Of a DNA stretch of 64,000 bases, positions 43,672-55,838 are shown piece after piece. Positions within the stretch are counted from its first letter, which is position 1. Every line of letters begins with the position of its first letter. The position numbers were made by a program, and so were the translations under genes. The notes under the pieces are model-generated. The model had not been told where the DNA came from and did no database searches. It worked only from the letters and a program-made list of their open reading frames with translations. Source of the stretch: Filomicrobium sp. GTDB lineage: Bacteria > Pseudomonadota > Alphaproteobacteria > Rhizobiales > Hyphomicrobiaceae. Location of the stretch: the NCBI GenBank assembly GCA_017792465.1, contig CP051234.1, forward strand, positions 2,822,501 to 2,886,500, in the 5' to 3' direction.

Positions 43672-44538
43672 TTAATTGGTCTGCAGCAGCTCTGGGTCGG
43701 CGACGAGCATGAAATGCCGGTTCGAGACCAATGACGGCACGCGAGAGCGAACGACATCGACCTGCGAGAGATCGATATCAGCGGAAATGACCGTCGGGTC
43801 GTCGCCGGCTTCGGCCAGGATTTCACCCCATGGAGAAACGATCAGGCTATGGCCGTAGGTTTTGCGGCCATGCTCGTGGGTGCCTGTCTGGGCTGCCGCG
43901 AAAACAAAGCATTGCGTCTCGATGGCGCGCGCGCGCAGCAGCGTGTGCCAATGGGCTTCGCCAGTTGGCCGCGTGAATGCGGCCGGCACCGAGATCATTT
44001 TTGCACCGCCCTGCGCCAAAGCGCGGAACAGATACGGGAAGCGCAGGTCGTAGCAGATCGTCAGGCCCAGGCCGCCCCAGGGGGTCGAGGCGACGATCGC
44101 TTCGGAGCCGGCCTCGTAATTATCACTCTCGGCATAGGTTTCGCCGTTGGCCAGCGAGACGTCGAACATGTGCAGCTTGTCGTACTGAGCCGCAATGGAG
44201 CCGTGCGGCGAGATCAGGTAGGAGCGGTTGGCCAGGCGGTCTTTGGTCTTGCGGACCGCGAGCGAACCGATATGCAGCCAGATCCCGAGTTCCTCGGCGA
44301 GGTTCTGGAAACTGCGCAGCGCGCGATTTTCGTTTTCAGGCTCGGCGGCTGTGAACAGGGCTTCGCGGTCGATCTCCATCACGTTGGTGACTTCAGGCGT
44401 CAGCACATACTGAGCCCCCGATTGGGCGGCTTCGCGGACCAAGGCGCTGGCGTCGGCCGTGTTGCAGTCGGGATCGCGGCCCGAACACATCTGCACGAGC
44501 GCGACTTTTAGCGTTTCTTCGGGCTTGGGCGAAGTCAT
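43672..44538 (-). CDS. Carbon-nitrogen hydrolase (Nit2/deaminated-glutathione amidase-like)
   Basis: A 288-aa nitrilase-superfamily amidase with the full catalytic triad: Glu49 (LTPEVTN), Lys121 (YDKLHMFDV) and Cys162 (TICYDLRFPY). HIGSLAVR and RARAIETQCFVFAAAQTG are typical of the Nit1/Nit2 branch, which hydrolyses deaminated glutathione or omega-amides. The start at 44538 precedes the core. It appears co-transcribed with grxC (upstream) and DUF1178 (downstream), consistent with a glutathione-repair theme. Confidence 0.9.
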   Translation of the reverse strand: MTSPKPEETLKVALVQMCSGRDPDCNTADASALVREAAQSGAQYVLTPEVTNVMEIDREALFTAAEPENENRALRSFQNLAEELGIWLHIGSLAVRKTKDRLANRSYLISPHGSIAAQYDKLHMFDVSLANGETYAESDNYEAGSEAIVASTPWGGLGLTICYDLRFPYLFRALAQGGAKMISVPAAFTRPTGEAHWHTLLRARAIETQCFVFAAAQTGTHEHGRKTYGHSLIVSPWGEILAEAGDDPTVISADIDLSQVDVVRSRVPSLVSNRHFMLVADPELLQTN

Positions 44539-44573
44539 GATGGAATGCGTTCTTTCCTGGCTGGCGGGGTGCC

Positions 44574-44888
44574 TCAGTCTTGTCCTTTGAGTAAAGAATC
44601 GAGCAGGCCTTGCTGTTCCAAGGCATAGAGGTCGTCGCAACCTCCGACATGGCGGTCGCCAACGAATATTTGCGGGACGGTGTTGCGCCCGCCGGCACGT
44701 TCTCTCATTGCAGCGCGTTTGTCTGCGCTAAATGTTACGTCAATCTCATGGTAATCCGCACCCTTCTGATTTAGCAAACGCTTTGCCTGGTGACAGAATG
44801 GGCACAGACCCGTCGTGTAGATTGTGATCGCAGGACCGCCATCTGCGGGTCCAGGATTGGCGGAATCGGTCGTGTCGTTAGCGCTCAT
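44574..44888 (-). CDS. grxC: Glutaredoxin 3
   Basis: A 104-aa glutathione-dependent disulfide reductase. The active site is CPFC (29-32) after ITIYTTGL, then the cis-Pro segment TVPQIFVGDRHVGGCDDLYAL. A polar N-terminal extension of about 18 residues precedes the thioredoxin fold. It is encoded between comF and the nitrilase on the same strand; comF-grxC-nit-DUF1178 forms a probable operon. Confidence 0.95.
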   Translation of the reverse strand: MSANDTTDSANPGPADGGPAITIYTTGLCPFCHQAKRLLNQKGADYHEIDVTFSADKRAAMRERAGGRNTVPQIFVGDRHVGGCDDLYALEQQGLLDSLLKGQD

Positions 44889-44972
44889 GGTCGATTTTTC
44901 TCCTCGCGGTCCCTTAACATAGGTCGCGAATTCGCTTGCCGGAAGCTGGAGGCGGTGCGGCTTATTTCAGCG

Positions 44973-45848
44973 CTACGTGGTCACGCGCAGCGGATCGGCC
45001 ACGAGGGCGACCGCCAAAACGTCGACATTTGCAGCGTTGCAACCCAGAAGAGCGCGCGTGCAGGCCTCTACGGTCGCGCCTGTGGTGATGACGTCGTCGA
45101 TTAGCAAGATGCGCTGGCCGTCGATGGAGCTGCGCATGGCGGCCGGCACCTGAAAAGCTCCGTTGACGTTCTGTTGGCGCTGTTTCGCGGTGAGGCCAAC
45201 CTGCGATCTTGTCCGGCGGGTTCTTCTGAGAGCCAGCGGATTGGTGGGGACGCCGGTCAGGCGGGAGACCTCTTTTGCCAATATGGCCGATTGGTTGAAG
45301 CGCCGGGTCAACAGGCGGCGGCGATATAACGGGACGGGGACGATGAGGTCGGCTTCCGAAATCAGTTCGGCGCCGGCTCGGCAGAGCCAGGAGGCGAGCA
45401 GATGGCGGACTTCGTGGCGGTCGTGAAACTTCAGGGCGTGAATGAGTTTGCGCAGCGTTTTGTCATAATGACCAACGGCGCGCGCTCGCGAATAGGCGGG
45501 CGGTCGGGCGGCTGCGGCGGCTGAAATCATGCGTTCGCCGGTGGTATACGGCAGGCGGATGCCGAGGCGGTCGCAAAGCGGCGGGCCGATAAAATCGACG
45601 CCGGTCCAGCAGACGGCGCACAGCATATCGCGGTCGGCGGTCGGCTCGTGGCACGTTGGACAGGAGGCCGGGAACAAGAGGTCTGCGAGCCAGGAAACCC
45701 AAGCCGGTGCGGTTCGTGCCTGCAATGGCAGCGGTAGCAATTTCGCGCCTTTGGCGTCGTCCGGCGTTTGCATTGGATTTTGGGACGTGTCTGGCATGGC
45801 GCGAAGTCTTGCGTGCTGGGCGGCGGTTGGATCGGTGCGGGTCATCAT
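44973..45848 (-). CDS. comF: ComF family phosphoribosyltransferase-like protein
   Basis: A 291-aa cytosolic protein. Zinc-ribbon cysteines C63, C66, C77 and C80 (FPASCPTCHEP, MLCAVC) are followed by a PRTase-type domain: VPVPLYRRRLLTRRFNQSAILA, the conserved RRTRRTRSQVGL, and the PRPP loop ILLIDDVITTGAT. ComF supports DNA uptake in naturally competent bacteria, and its role elsewhere is unclear. Several in-frame ATGs exist near the start; the first (45848) is used. Confidence 0.92.
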   Translation of the reverse strand: MMTRTDPTAAQHARLRAMPDTSQNPMQTPDDAKGAKLLPLPLQARTAPAWVSWLADLLFPASCPTCHEPTADRDMLCAVCWTGVDFIGPPLCDRLGIRLPYTTGERMISAAAAARPPAYSRARAVGHYDKTLRKLIHALKFHDRHEVRHLLASWLCRAGAELISEADLIVPVPLYRRRLLTRRFNQSAILAKEVSRLTGVPTNPLALRRTRRTRSQVGLTAKQRQQNVNGAFQVPAAMRSSIDGQRILLIDDVITTGATVEACTRALLGCNAANVDVLAVALVADPLRVTT

Positions 45849-45904
45849 GATATCGGGATAGCCGCGCCTGCAAACGGCTTAATTTTCCAAGGACAACTTC
45901 CCGG

Positions 45905-46792
45905 ATGACGGTTGAAAACGCGAAACCTTTCGATAGGGGACTTCTGGCGCTGCGGCGACGGAGGGCGGCCGGCGAAATCGCATCCCATGATTTTCTGCTG
46001 CAGCGGGTGGCTGACGACTTCGTCGAGCGCCTGATGATTGTGAAGCGCGAGTTTCCAAATGTCCTGAATGTCGGTTCGCATCACGGCCTCGTCAGTCGCG
46101 CAATCGCTCCTTTGGGGAGTATCGGCCGCGTTGTCGATTTCGATCATTCGCCTGAGCTGCTGGCGATGTGCGAGGGCTTGAAGGTTTTAGGCGACGAAGA
46201 AACGCTGGCTTTCGGTGCGGGTGATTTTGACCTCGTCGTTTCAGGTTTATCGCTGCAGTTCGTCAATGATTTGCCGGGTGCGCTTATTCAAATCAGGCGG
46301 GCGCTCAAGCCGGATGGATTATTTCTGGCCGCGGTGCTGGGCGGTGAGACTTTGAAGGAATTGCGACATGCGTGGCTGATTGCCGAAGATGAGATTTGCG
46401 GTGGTGCCTCGCCGCGAGTTGCGCCGTATGTCGATGTTCGAGCGCTGGGGCAGCTGGCGCAACGTGCCGGCTTTGCGCTTCCTGTTGCAGATTCCGATGT
46501 GGTGCGGGTGACCTACGAGTCGCCGATTGGCCTCATGCGGGATTTGCGAGGGATGGGTGCGGGAAATGTTCTGGCCGGTCGGCGCAAGGTTCCCGTGACG
46601 CGCGGATTGTTGGCGCGCGTTTGCGAAGTCTACCAGGATTGTTTCGGTTTGCCGGATGGGCGTGTCGAAGCGACGTTTGAAATTCTGACTTTGACCAGCT
46701 GGGTTCCTGATGAAAGTCAGCCAAAACCGCTCAAGCCAGGGTCGGCGCAAATCAGCTTGGCGGAGGTTCTTGGGAAAACCGAGAAGGACTAG
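45905..46792 (+). CDS. BioC/NDUFAF5-like methyltransferase
   Basis: A 295-aa SAM-dependent methyltransferase related to NDUFAF5/BioC. Motif I is degenerate (VLNVGSHHGLVSRAIAP, about 53-69, instead of GxGxG), while FDLVVSGLSLQFVNDLPGAL (about 106-125) and LKPDGLFLAAVLGGETLKELR are well kept. The second half (RAGFALPVADSDVVRVTYESP and LMRDLRGMGAGNVL) is characteristic of the alphaproteobacterial/mitochondrial group, thought to modify complex I. It is divergent from comF with 56 bp between them. Confidence 0.88.
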   Translation: MTVENAKPFDRGLLALRRRRAAGEIASHDFLLQRVADDFVERLMIVKREFPNVLNVGSHHGLVSRAIAPLGSIGRVVDFDHSPELLAMCEGLKVLGDEETLAFGAGDFDLVVSGLSLQFVNDLPGALIQIRRALKPDGLFLAAVLGGETLKELRHAWLIAEDEICGGASPRVAPYVDVRALGQLAQRAGFALPVADSDVVRVTYESPIGLMRDLRGMGAGNVLAGRRKVPVTRGLLARVCEVYQDCFGLPDGRVEATFEILTLTSWVPDESQPKPLKPGSAQISLAEVLGKTEKD

Positions 46793-47060
46793 TTGCAAGG
46801 TGTATACATAAGCGCGTTGAAGCCTACTTTTTTTGCAATTTTGGCGCGAAATTTTTTTGATTTTTCACCCGGCTGGGTGATCGCTTTGCGGTTGTTGATT
46901 GCTACGGTTTACCCGCGCTGGGTGCAGCTCCGGTTAGTGCAGGCGGACAGACATTGAAACCGAGCGTGTTCGTGGTAGCGGGCCGAGCTGCTTTATAAAA
47001 TTACGTAGTCGATGTTGAGCCGTCTGTACTCAGCGTGCACTCAATTTCGGTGCAAACACG
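46793..47060. other. Intergenic stretch ahead of a strong terminator
   Basis: The 46793-47197 gap has no supported gene. It is T-rich at 46830-46870, then GC-rich with several short complementary segments, and ends at the terminator below. The terminator is 270 nt past the methyltransferase stop, so either that mRNA has a long 3' end or a small RNA lies here. Confidence 0.4.
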
Positions 47061-47107
47061 ACAATGACCTGCCGACAGTATGTTCGTCGGCAGGTCATTG
47101 TCTTTTT
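47061..47107 (+). terminator. Strong plus-strand terminator
   Basis: A perfect 16-bp stem (47061-47076 with 47086-47101; arm ACAATGACCTGCCGAC), a 9-nt loop, then CTTTTT. The minus strand has no T-run, so it acts on plus-strand transcripts. Confidence 0.9.
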
Positions 47108-47197
47108 GGGCTTGGTGTTTTCGGCTGTGGCTTGATTTTGTGGCGCCGGTAGACCGCTTCTTAGAGATCAGCGGAAAGTTTCTCGAGATTGCAGTCG

Positions 47198-47653
47198 TTA
47201 GCTCAGGAGGTCTCGCAACAGCGGGATCATCGGGATGTCGGCTGGCGGCATTGGATAGCGGCTGAGGCGGTTGGCTTTCACCCAGGCGATTTCGGGATGT
47301 TCGCTTGGGGTGGGTTCGCCTTCCCATTTGCGGCACAGGAATAACGGCATCAAGAGATGGAAGTTTTGGTAGCTGTGGCTGGCAAAAGTGAACGGGCTCA
47401 AGCAGGTTTCGCAGACTTCGATTGCCAGTTCTTCGCGTAATTCACGCACCAGCGCTGCTTCCGGCGATTCACCAGTTTCGACCTTGCCGCCGGGGAATTC
47501 CCACAAGCCAGCCAGTGACTTTCCTTCCGGACGTTTGCATATGAGGATCCGGTTGTCGGGATCGATGAGGGCGGCGGCCGACACGAGCGTGATGGCAACC
47601 GACCGCGGTTTTTTCGCGCCTTCGGGATTAAGCTGATCTGTCGCGGCGGTCAT
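47198..47653 (-). CDS. mutT: 8-oxo-dGTP diphosphatase MutT (Nudix)
   Basis: A 151-aa Nudix hydrolase that removes oxidised nucleotides. The Nudix box runs from G55 to about 77 (GGKVETGESPEAALVRELRE...). WEFPGGK and LWEF preceding it are typical of MutT, as is ILICKRPEGKSLAG. Its ATG overlaps the stop of the upstream tpm gene (ATGA), so the two are translationally coupled. Confidence 0.93.
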   Translation of the reverse strand: MTAATDQLNPEGAKKPRSVAITLVSAAALIDPDNRILICKRPEGKSLAGLWEFPGGKVETGESPEAALVRELREELAIEVCETCLSPFTFASHSYQNFHLLMPLFLCRKWEGEPTPSEHPEIAWVKANRLSRYPMPPADIPMIPLLRDLLS

Positions 47654-48306
47654 TTGGCCTTCCTCAGCAGGTGAACGGTTTCAACGAGTGCCGTGAGGCC
47701 GCGTTTGCGCAAAGGATCGTTGAGGTCGAGCGCATCGGTCCGCGACAAACGTTCGAGTGCAAAATCCTTGCCGAATAGTTTGGTAACGGTCGCTTCCGGT
47801 GTCGAGAAGGGCGGACCTTTCATTTCTGAAGGATCGAAGTCGAGGGCAACGAGGAGCATTTCTGCGGCGTTTGAATTGCTGGCGAGCCAATTGGCGTACT
47901 GAGGCTGCATGGCCGGTTCGAAGGCCACCAGCGAGGCGCGATCATAGACGGCCGCGACGTTTGCCAATGCCGATTGGGGGAGCTTGAAGATATCGCCTTG
48001 CCAGATCTCGTAGGGTCCGGCCGATTTGACGATGTGCTCTCCCTCTTGTCGGGTTTCAGGCTCAACCCCCTGGCTTGCGAAGAATGCATCGACTGCGATG
48101 CCGCTCAGTTCCGCGCCGATGACCTTGTGCCCGCGGCGTGCCAGCCATTCCATATCGAGGCTCTTGCCGCACAAGGGCACGAGGACCGTTGACTGAGCGG
48201 GCACGGTGAGTTTGTCCCAATGTGCGTCGAGGGAGGCGTGATGAACGTCGCGGTGAAAACCGATTTCGCCTTTCTGCCAGCGTTCGATCCAGAAGGCATT
48301 TTCCAT
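47650..48306 (-). CDS. tpm: Thiopurine S-methyltransferase family protein
   Basis: A 218-aa SAM-dependent methyltransferase. The bacterial TPMT pattern is clear: FWIERWQKGEIGFH, TVLVPLCGKSLDMEWLARRG (motif I region, about 40-59), VIGAELSGIAVDAFF, and YDRASLVAFEP for the substrate loop. Bacterial TPMTs methylate selenium, tellurium or thiol compounds. It is coupled to mutT downstream. Confidence 0.92.
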   Translation of the reverse strand: MENAFWIERWQKGEIGFHRDVHHASLDAHWDKLTVPAQSTVLVPLCGKSLDMEWLARRGHKVIGAELSGIAVDAFFASQGVEPETRQEGEHIVKSAGPYEIWQGDIFKLPQSALANVAAVYDRASLVAFEPAMQPQYANWLASNSNAAEMLLVALDFDPSEMKGPPFSTPEATVTKLFGKDFALERLSRTDALDLNDPLRKRGLTALVETVHLLRKAK

Positions 48307-48394
48307 ATTCGTGCACCTCAGACGTCTGTCTTGTGTTGGCGGTTTGCTGACGCGGCGGCGGTTGGGCAGTCGCGGTGTGGCGCGGCTTGTGCTG

Positions 48395-49645
48395 TTAGCT
48401 GCGATAGTCGGCGTTGATGGAGATATATCCGTGGGTCAGATCGCAGGTCCAAACGGTTGCCGTGCCTGAACCGATGCCGATGTCGACGCGGATTTCCAGC
48501 TCCGGGCCCTTCATGTATTTGGCTGCGGTTTCCTCGCTGTGCTGGGGCGAGCGTTCGCCGGCTTCGGCCATTGGGTGCGGGCCGAACCAGATCGAGAGTT
48601 TGTCGCGGTCGGCGGCTTCGCCGGATTTGCCAACGGCCATGACCACGCGACCCCAGTTGGGATCTTCGCCAGCGATCGCGGTTTTGACGAGCGGCGAATT
48701 GGCAATCGCAAACGCGATGCGGCGCGCAGCGATATCGTTTTCGGCGCCTTCGACCTTGATTGTCACATGTTTGGTTAGGCCTTCGCCGTCGCGAACGATG
48801 TCCTGGGCGAGCATATGCATCGTGCTTTGGAGCGATGTGGCGAAGCTTGCCAGTTCGGCTTCGTTGGTGGCACGCAAGGCTGGTACGCCGCGTTTGGCGG
48901 CCAATCCGGTGGCGAAGACCAGGGCGGTGTCGCTTGTCGAGGTGTCGCTGTCGATGGTGATGCAGTTGAAGGTCTGATCAACGGCGGCCGTCACGAGCCG
49001 CTGCAACTCGCCGCGATCGATTGCAAGGTCGGTGACCAGGTAGGAGAGCATGGTGGCCATGTCGGGTGCGATCATGCCGGCGCCTTTGGCGATGCCAGAG
49101 ATGCGGGCCGAGCCGTCGCCTACGCCGGTCAACGCGCAGCTTGCCATTTTGGGGAAGGTGTCGGTGGTCATGATGGCGCGCGCGGCGTCGGCCCAGGTGT
49201 CGGCTTTGGCGGATTTCGCCAGATCGCCGAGCAAGTGCGTGAATTTGCCTGGATCAAGCGGTTCGCCAATGACGCCTGTCGAAGAGATGAAAACTTCTTC
49301 GGGGGCGCATCCGACGGCTTGCGCTGCGGCTTCGGCGGTCATGCGGACGGCTTCGGCGCCGCGTTTGCCGGTGAAGGCGTTGGCGTTACCGGAATTGACG
49401 ACGAGGGCGCGCGCGCGGCCATGCTTGAGCTGTTCGGCGCACCATTCGACGGCGGCCGAGCGGGTCTTCGATTTGGTCAGCGTACCTGCGGCGACGGTTC
49501 CGGGTTCGAAGACAGCCAGAAGGAGATCGCGCCGGCCCTTTTTCTTGATGCCGGCTTCGGCGGTCGCGAACTTGACGCCCGGGATTTCGGGCATATCCGG
49601 ATAGGTCGTTGGGGCGAAGGGTGAAACGGGGCTGCTGCTGCCCAT
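48395..49645 (-). CDS. argJ: Bifunctional ornithine acetyltransferase/N-acetylglutamate synthase
   Basis: A 416-aa arginine-pathway enzyme that recycles the acetyl group from N-acetylornithine to glutamate. It autocleaves at the Ala-Thr bond in KGAGMIAPDMATML (about 190-203), giving alpha and beta chains; the nucleophile Thr is present. VNSGNANAFTG and EDPNWGRVVMAVG are also conserved. An amino-terminal stretch of about 20 residues (SSPVSPFAPTTYPDMP) is normal for the family. It is downstream of the parvulin gene on the same strand. Confidence 0.96.
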   Translation of the reverse strand: MGSSSPVSPFAPTTYPDMPEIPGVKFATAEAGIKKKGRRDLLLAVFEPGTVAAGTLTKSKTRSAAVEWCAEQLKHGRARALVVNSGNANAFTGKRGAEAVRMTAEAAAQAVGCAPEEVFISSTGVIGEPLDPGKFTHLLGDLAKSAKADTWADAARAIMTTDTFPKMASCALTGVGDGSARISGIAKGAGMIAPDMATMLSYLVTDLAIDRGELQRLVTAAVDQTFNCITIDSDTSTSDTALVFATGLAAKRGVPALRATNEAELASFATSLQSTMHMLAQDIVRDGEGLTKHVTIKVEGAENDIAARRIAFAIANSPLVKTAIAGEDPNWGRVVMAVGKSGEAADRDKLSIWFGPHPMAEAGERSPQHSEETAAKYMKGPELEIRVDIGIGSGTATVWTCDLTHGYISINADYRS

Positions 49646-49769
49646 TACGTGTCCTCAATTTCAGTGGCGGTTCGCGCTGGCGGGTTGAAGCTTAGCCGCG
49701 GCCACGGCGGCAAGAGGCGCTGAGAGAACCACAAAGGTCGGGGACCGACAATGGCCCCTTCAAAAGACA

Positions 49770-49803
49770 GAACGCGGACCGGCCGTGAAGCCGATCCGCG
49801 TTA
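49770..49803 (-). terminator. Hairpin terminator after the parvulin gene
   Basis: AACGCGGA pairs with TCCGCGTT across a 14-nt region including GCCGG. On the minus strand it is followed by CTGTCTTTT. It lies between the parvulin gene and argJ. Confidence 0.55.
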
Positions 49804-49903
49804 TTTGATGTTCGTCGAGGCCCGGGGCCGTTCTCGTGGCCCTATTTCGAGATCAAGACTTTGAGAGCCGACGCGTATTGCTAAGTCGGCAGCTGCAACG
49901 ACG

Positions 49904-50866
49904 TTACTTTTTCTCAGCTGCGGCTGGTTTTTCTTCGGGCTTCTTTTCGGATTGTTTGTCCTGCAACTTTTTCAGCTGCTGGACGAAGTCCTTCTGCTGG
50001 GCGGCGGCGCGGATTTTTTCCTCGGCAACCTGCTTTTTGATGTTTTCGTCGAGGTACTCGATCTTGGCGCCATCGCGCAGCTGGCGGGCGACCGCCTGGG
50101 CCTTCTGATGGATCATGCTGTTCAAGATGCGGTCTTTGACGTCATCGAACTTCGGCAATGGCTTTTGGCGCTTTTCTTCGACCAGGATCAGGTGCCAGCC
50201 AAAGCGGCTTTGTACTGGATCGGAGACTTCGTTGGGTGCAATCGAGAAGGCAGCCTCTTCGAATTGCGGGACCATCTGGCCACGCGAGAAGAAGCCCAGA
50301 AGACCTCCGTTGTCTTTCGTGCCGGGATCTTTTGAAAATTCCTTTGCCATTTCTTCGAAGCTTGAGCCGCGGGCGATTTTTTCCTTGATGTCACGGGCTT
50401 CTTCTTCGGTTTCAACCAGAATATGGCGAGCTTTGACTTCCTCTTCCGGCTTCATGCCTTTGACGCGGTCGTCGAAGAAGGTTTTGGCGGCAGATTCGCT
50501 GACATTCGATTTGATGTTGGAGTCGAAGTAGGTTTCGCGCTTGGCGCGGCGCTCGAAATAGGCCAGGGCGCTGTCGAGCTTCGATTTGTTGGCTTCTTTT
50601 GCCTTACCGAGGGCATCGGCCATCAACTGTGTTTCGATGACATATTCGACGAGCACGCGGCGCCGGGTTTCGGGGGCGAGGTTGCCCAGATCGCCGCCGA
50701 TTTCGGTTTCGGCCAGTTCGACGTCACGTTCGGTGATGTTGTGCCCGTCGACGGTTGCGATCACGGAATTGCCAGCTTCTTCGGCGAAAACTGGCGTCAA
50801 CATGGGGCCCGCGGCAATCCCAAGGGACAATGCGAGGGCGGCGATGAAAGTCGATTTCGTGCTCAT
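49904..50866 (-). CDS. Periplasmic parvulin-type peptidyl-prolyl isomerase
   Basis: A 320-aa chaperone/isomerase for exported proteins. The signal peptide ends PVFAEE (about residue 28). A SurA/PrsA-like N-terminal helical part (TVDGHNITERDVELAETEIG, LVEYVIETQLM) precedes a single parvulin domain (VKARHILVETEEEARDIKEK, GGLLGFFSRGQMVPQFEEAAF, SRFGWHLILVEEKR, about 144-240). The tail is Lys/Glu-rich coiled coil. It is divergent from secA. Confidence 0.92.
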   Translation of the reverse strand: MSTKSTFIAALALSLGIAAGPMLTPVFAEEAGNSVIATVDGHNITERDVELAETEIGGDLGNLAPETRRRVLVEYVIETQLMADALGKAKEANKSKLDSALAYFERRAKRETYFDSNIKSNVSESAAKTFFDDRVKGMKPEEEVKARHILVETEEEARDIKEKIARGSSFEEMAKEFSKDPGTKDNGGLLGFFSRGQMVPQFEEAAFSIAPNEVSDPVQSRFGWHLILVEEKRQKPLPKFDDVKDRILNSMIHQKAQAVARQLRDGAKIEYLDENIKKQVAEEKIRAAAQQKDFVQQLKKLQDKQSEKKPEEKPAAAEKK

Positions 50867-51321
50867 AAGGCTTTCTACTCAGCTGTCGGTCGTACCTTTG
50901 TTAGCGCCGAAGTCCAGCGATCCTATGGCCGTCAGGAATTGGGCCCGAGGCTGCCGGTGGCACTTTTCGAAGGCCGTTAGACCAGAGCACCGGGACGCTG
51001 CCAAGTGAAGAATTGGACAGGCTTGGAGTGTTCTTAACTTCAAGGAGTGGCAGTTCGATGCGTTGACAATCGTCGCTTGCGTTCCTTATTGCTGTGCAGC
51101 CTCGATGCCATTCCAGGCTCGCGGTAGGAACAGTTGCGTCCCGCGCAATCTCGTAATTTTCGTAACTGGGCCCTGCCCAATCTCCGGGCGGCCTGCGTCA
51201 ATCGAGGCTTGTTCCGGGCAAAATCGATCGTAGCGGGTATTGGAATAAGCGCCGAGCGCCCTTCGAACCGGCCGCAGAGCGCACTATCTGCTCTATCTGC
51301 TCATGCATCTTGAGGACATTG
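50867..51321. other. Divergent intergenic region parvulin-secA
   Basis: About 455 bp without a gene. It contains the promoter listed at 51063-51092 and a leader of about 220 nt for secA. No SecM-like arrest peptide frame is visible in it. Confidence 0.5.
51063..51092 (+). promoter_or_regulatory. Promoter for secA
   Basis: TTGACA at 51063-51068, an 18-bp spacer, TATTGC at 51087-51092. Confidence 0.55.
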
Positions 51322-54243
<2,922 letters not shown>

Positions 54244-54361
54244 TGGATTGAAGCTGTCGGTTGTGGCAGCTCGATCCTGAACTCATCCATACTCTGCTAG
54301 TTGGCGAGTGTCGGCCGAACTTCGCATGCAGCACGCGAGCGGCTTGGGCTTTGCGGTCCCG

Positions 54362-55597
54362 CTAGCGGCGGTGCGCGTTCGAAACACGCAGACGGCGCCG
54401 CTTGATTTTGGATCTCTTGTTTGCCAACTGGCGAGCAGCACTTCTTCTTTTCAGCGCCATATGCTTGCGGCAGCTCGCGCGCCGCAGGTTGCACGTCACC
54501 TCGACGGCGGGCTGCGGGGGATAATACCCGGCGCGCTTATTGCTCCCGACAATGCTAGAGGCTTTGGCTAGAGCGGCTTGCCGTCGCGCCAGAATCTGTT
54601 CGAGGGGCGATGGAAGGAGGCTCACCAGCCTCTTTTTCTCGCTTGATAGCGTTGGCCACCGGGAGGGGCGGCTGACAATTCTTTGTAATACCGCCTCGGC
54701 TTCGAGAATCTCGGCCGTTGCGGCGCAAACGTCTAAAGGGCGCGAAGACATCCCCACCTCCGAGGGGATCGCATCGCGGACCTGATAGTTGCCGTTGCAG
54801 ACGCTGATCGTCGGCGGCTGGTGGGTTCTTTCGAAGGAATCGTAACCGGGCTTGAGAGAATTCCAGAACCCGATCCACTCGCTCTTTGCGTGCTTTTGTA
54901 GGTTTGTCTCAGTCAGCCGGAACGGGAAGACGTGGATTGGCACATGACGCTGGCCTGCGCGCAGGGCTCTTTCGACCAGCGTGTAGACCTCTTTGATGAC
55001 CGGGTTCGTCATGGCGTAGCAGCCGACCGATGAGCAGCCGCCGTGAATGAGAATGTAGGACCCGGTGCGCAGCAGTGAGCGGTCGAAGACGTTGGGGAAA
55101 CCGAGGTTCAACGAGTGCGGCCAGCGGCCGGTGCGATGCAGGCGCCGGCGGGTGATCGTATAAAAGCCTTCGGGGCTTTGCTTGTCGCCTTCCGCCATCT
55201 TCGGGCCAAGCGTGCCGGACCAGCTGCAAATCGGGTAGGTGGCGAACTTGACGTATTTGCGATCTTTCAGCATCCACAATTCAAGCTCGGATTCTTCCTT
55301 GAAGATCCGCAGCATGACGGGCTTGCCGACTTTCAGATCAAGCTTTTCGAGACGGTTTTCGGTGGCGCTGACTTCGGGCGTGCCGGGGAGCGTTTCGCCG
55401 CGCGCAACCTGGCGCTGGCGTTCGATGCGGTCGGGGGCAGCGTCCTTGAGCTCGATTTTTAAGGCCAATGCCGGAGTGAGCATCGCCACCAGCCATGCGA
55501 GGCCGACGGCAAGCCTGCGCGACCAGGCATGAGCGTTCGCCCAGGCGTGGTAGCCTTGGGAAACAGCCAGAGATTGAATTGGGACCGCGTTCAACAA
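54362..55597 (-). CDS. YafK-like L,D-transpeptidase family protein 1
   Basis: A 411-aa exported protein of the YkuD/YafK group. Conserved order: VMLRIFKEESELELWM, YPICSWSGTLGPKMAEGDKQSPEGFY, then HGGCSSVGCYAM with His185 and catalytic Cys193. YafK (DpaA) hydrolyses or forms peptidoglycan-protein links at meso-Dap. An N-terminal hydrophobic segment (about 29-46) is the probable signal anchor. The last 120 residues are a basic, unstructured-looking tail. The start codon is uncertain (TTG at 55597 used). It is the first of three tandem paralogues and is convergent with secA. Confidence 0.88.
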   Translation of the reverse strand: MLNAVPIQSLAVSQGYHAWANAHAWSRRLAVGLAWLVAMLTPALALKIELKDAAPDRIERQRQVARGETLPGTPEVSATENRLEKLDLKVGKPVMLRIFKEESELELWMLKDRKYVKFATYPICSWSGTLGPKMAEGDKQSPEGFYTITRRRLHRTGRWPHSLNLGFPNVFDRSLLRTGSYILIHGGCSSVGCYAMTNPVIKEVYTLVERALRAGQRHVPIHVFPFRLTETNLQKHAKSEWIGFWNSLKPGYDSFERTHQPPTISVCNGNYQVRDAIPSEVGMSSRPLDVCAATAEILEAEAVLQRIVSRPSRWPTLSSEKKRLVSLLPSPLEQILARRQAALAKASSIVGSNKRAGYYPPQPAVEVTCNLRRASCRKHMALKRRSAARQLANKRSKIKRRRLRVSNAHRR

Positions 55598-55838
55598 GTC
55601 TGCTTCTACCTTTCAGAAGGGCAAGCGAAGATCGCCAACGGATGCGTTAGACCAACTTTGCAAAATCCCTGCGACAGGTGCTCGAACATTCGTGCGTACG
55701 ACTGGCAGTTGCCTCGACGCTTACCGGGTCACGATTCACGAGGATATCAGAAGGTCGGGACTGCGGGAACCTCCGGGCACGGGTTCGATTAATTGAAAGT
55801 TGCTGTGCTCTATTGTGCAGCGCGCGGCTGACAGAAGG

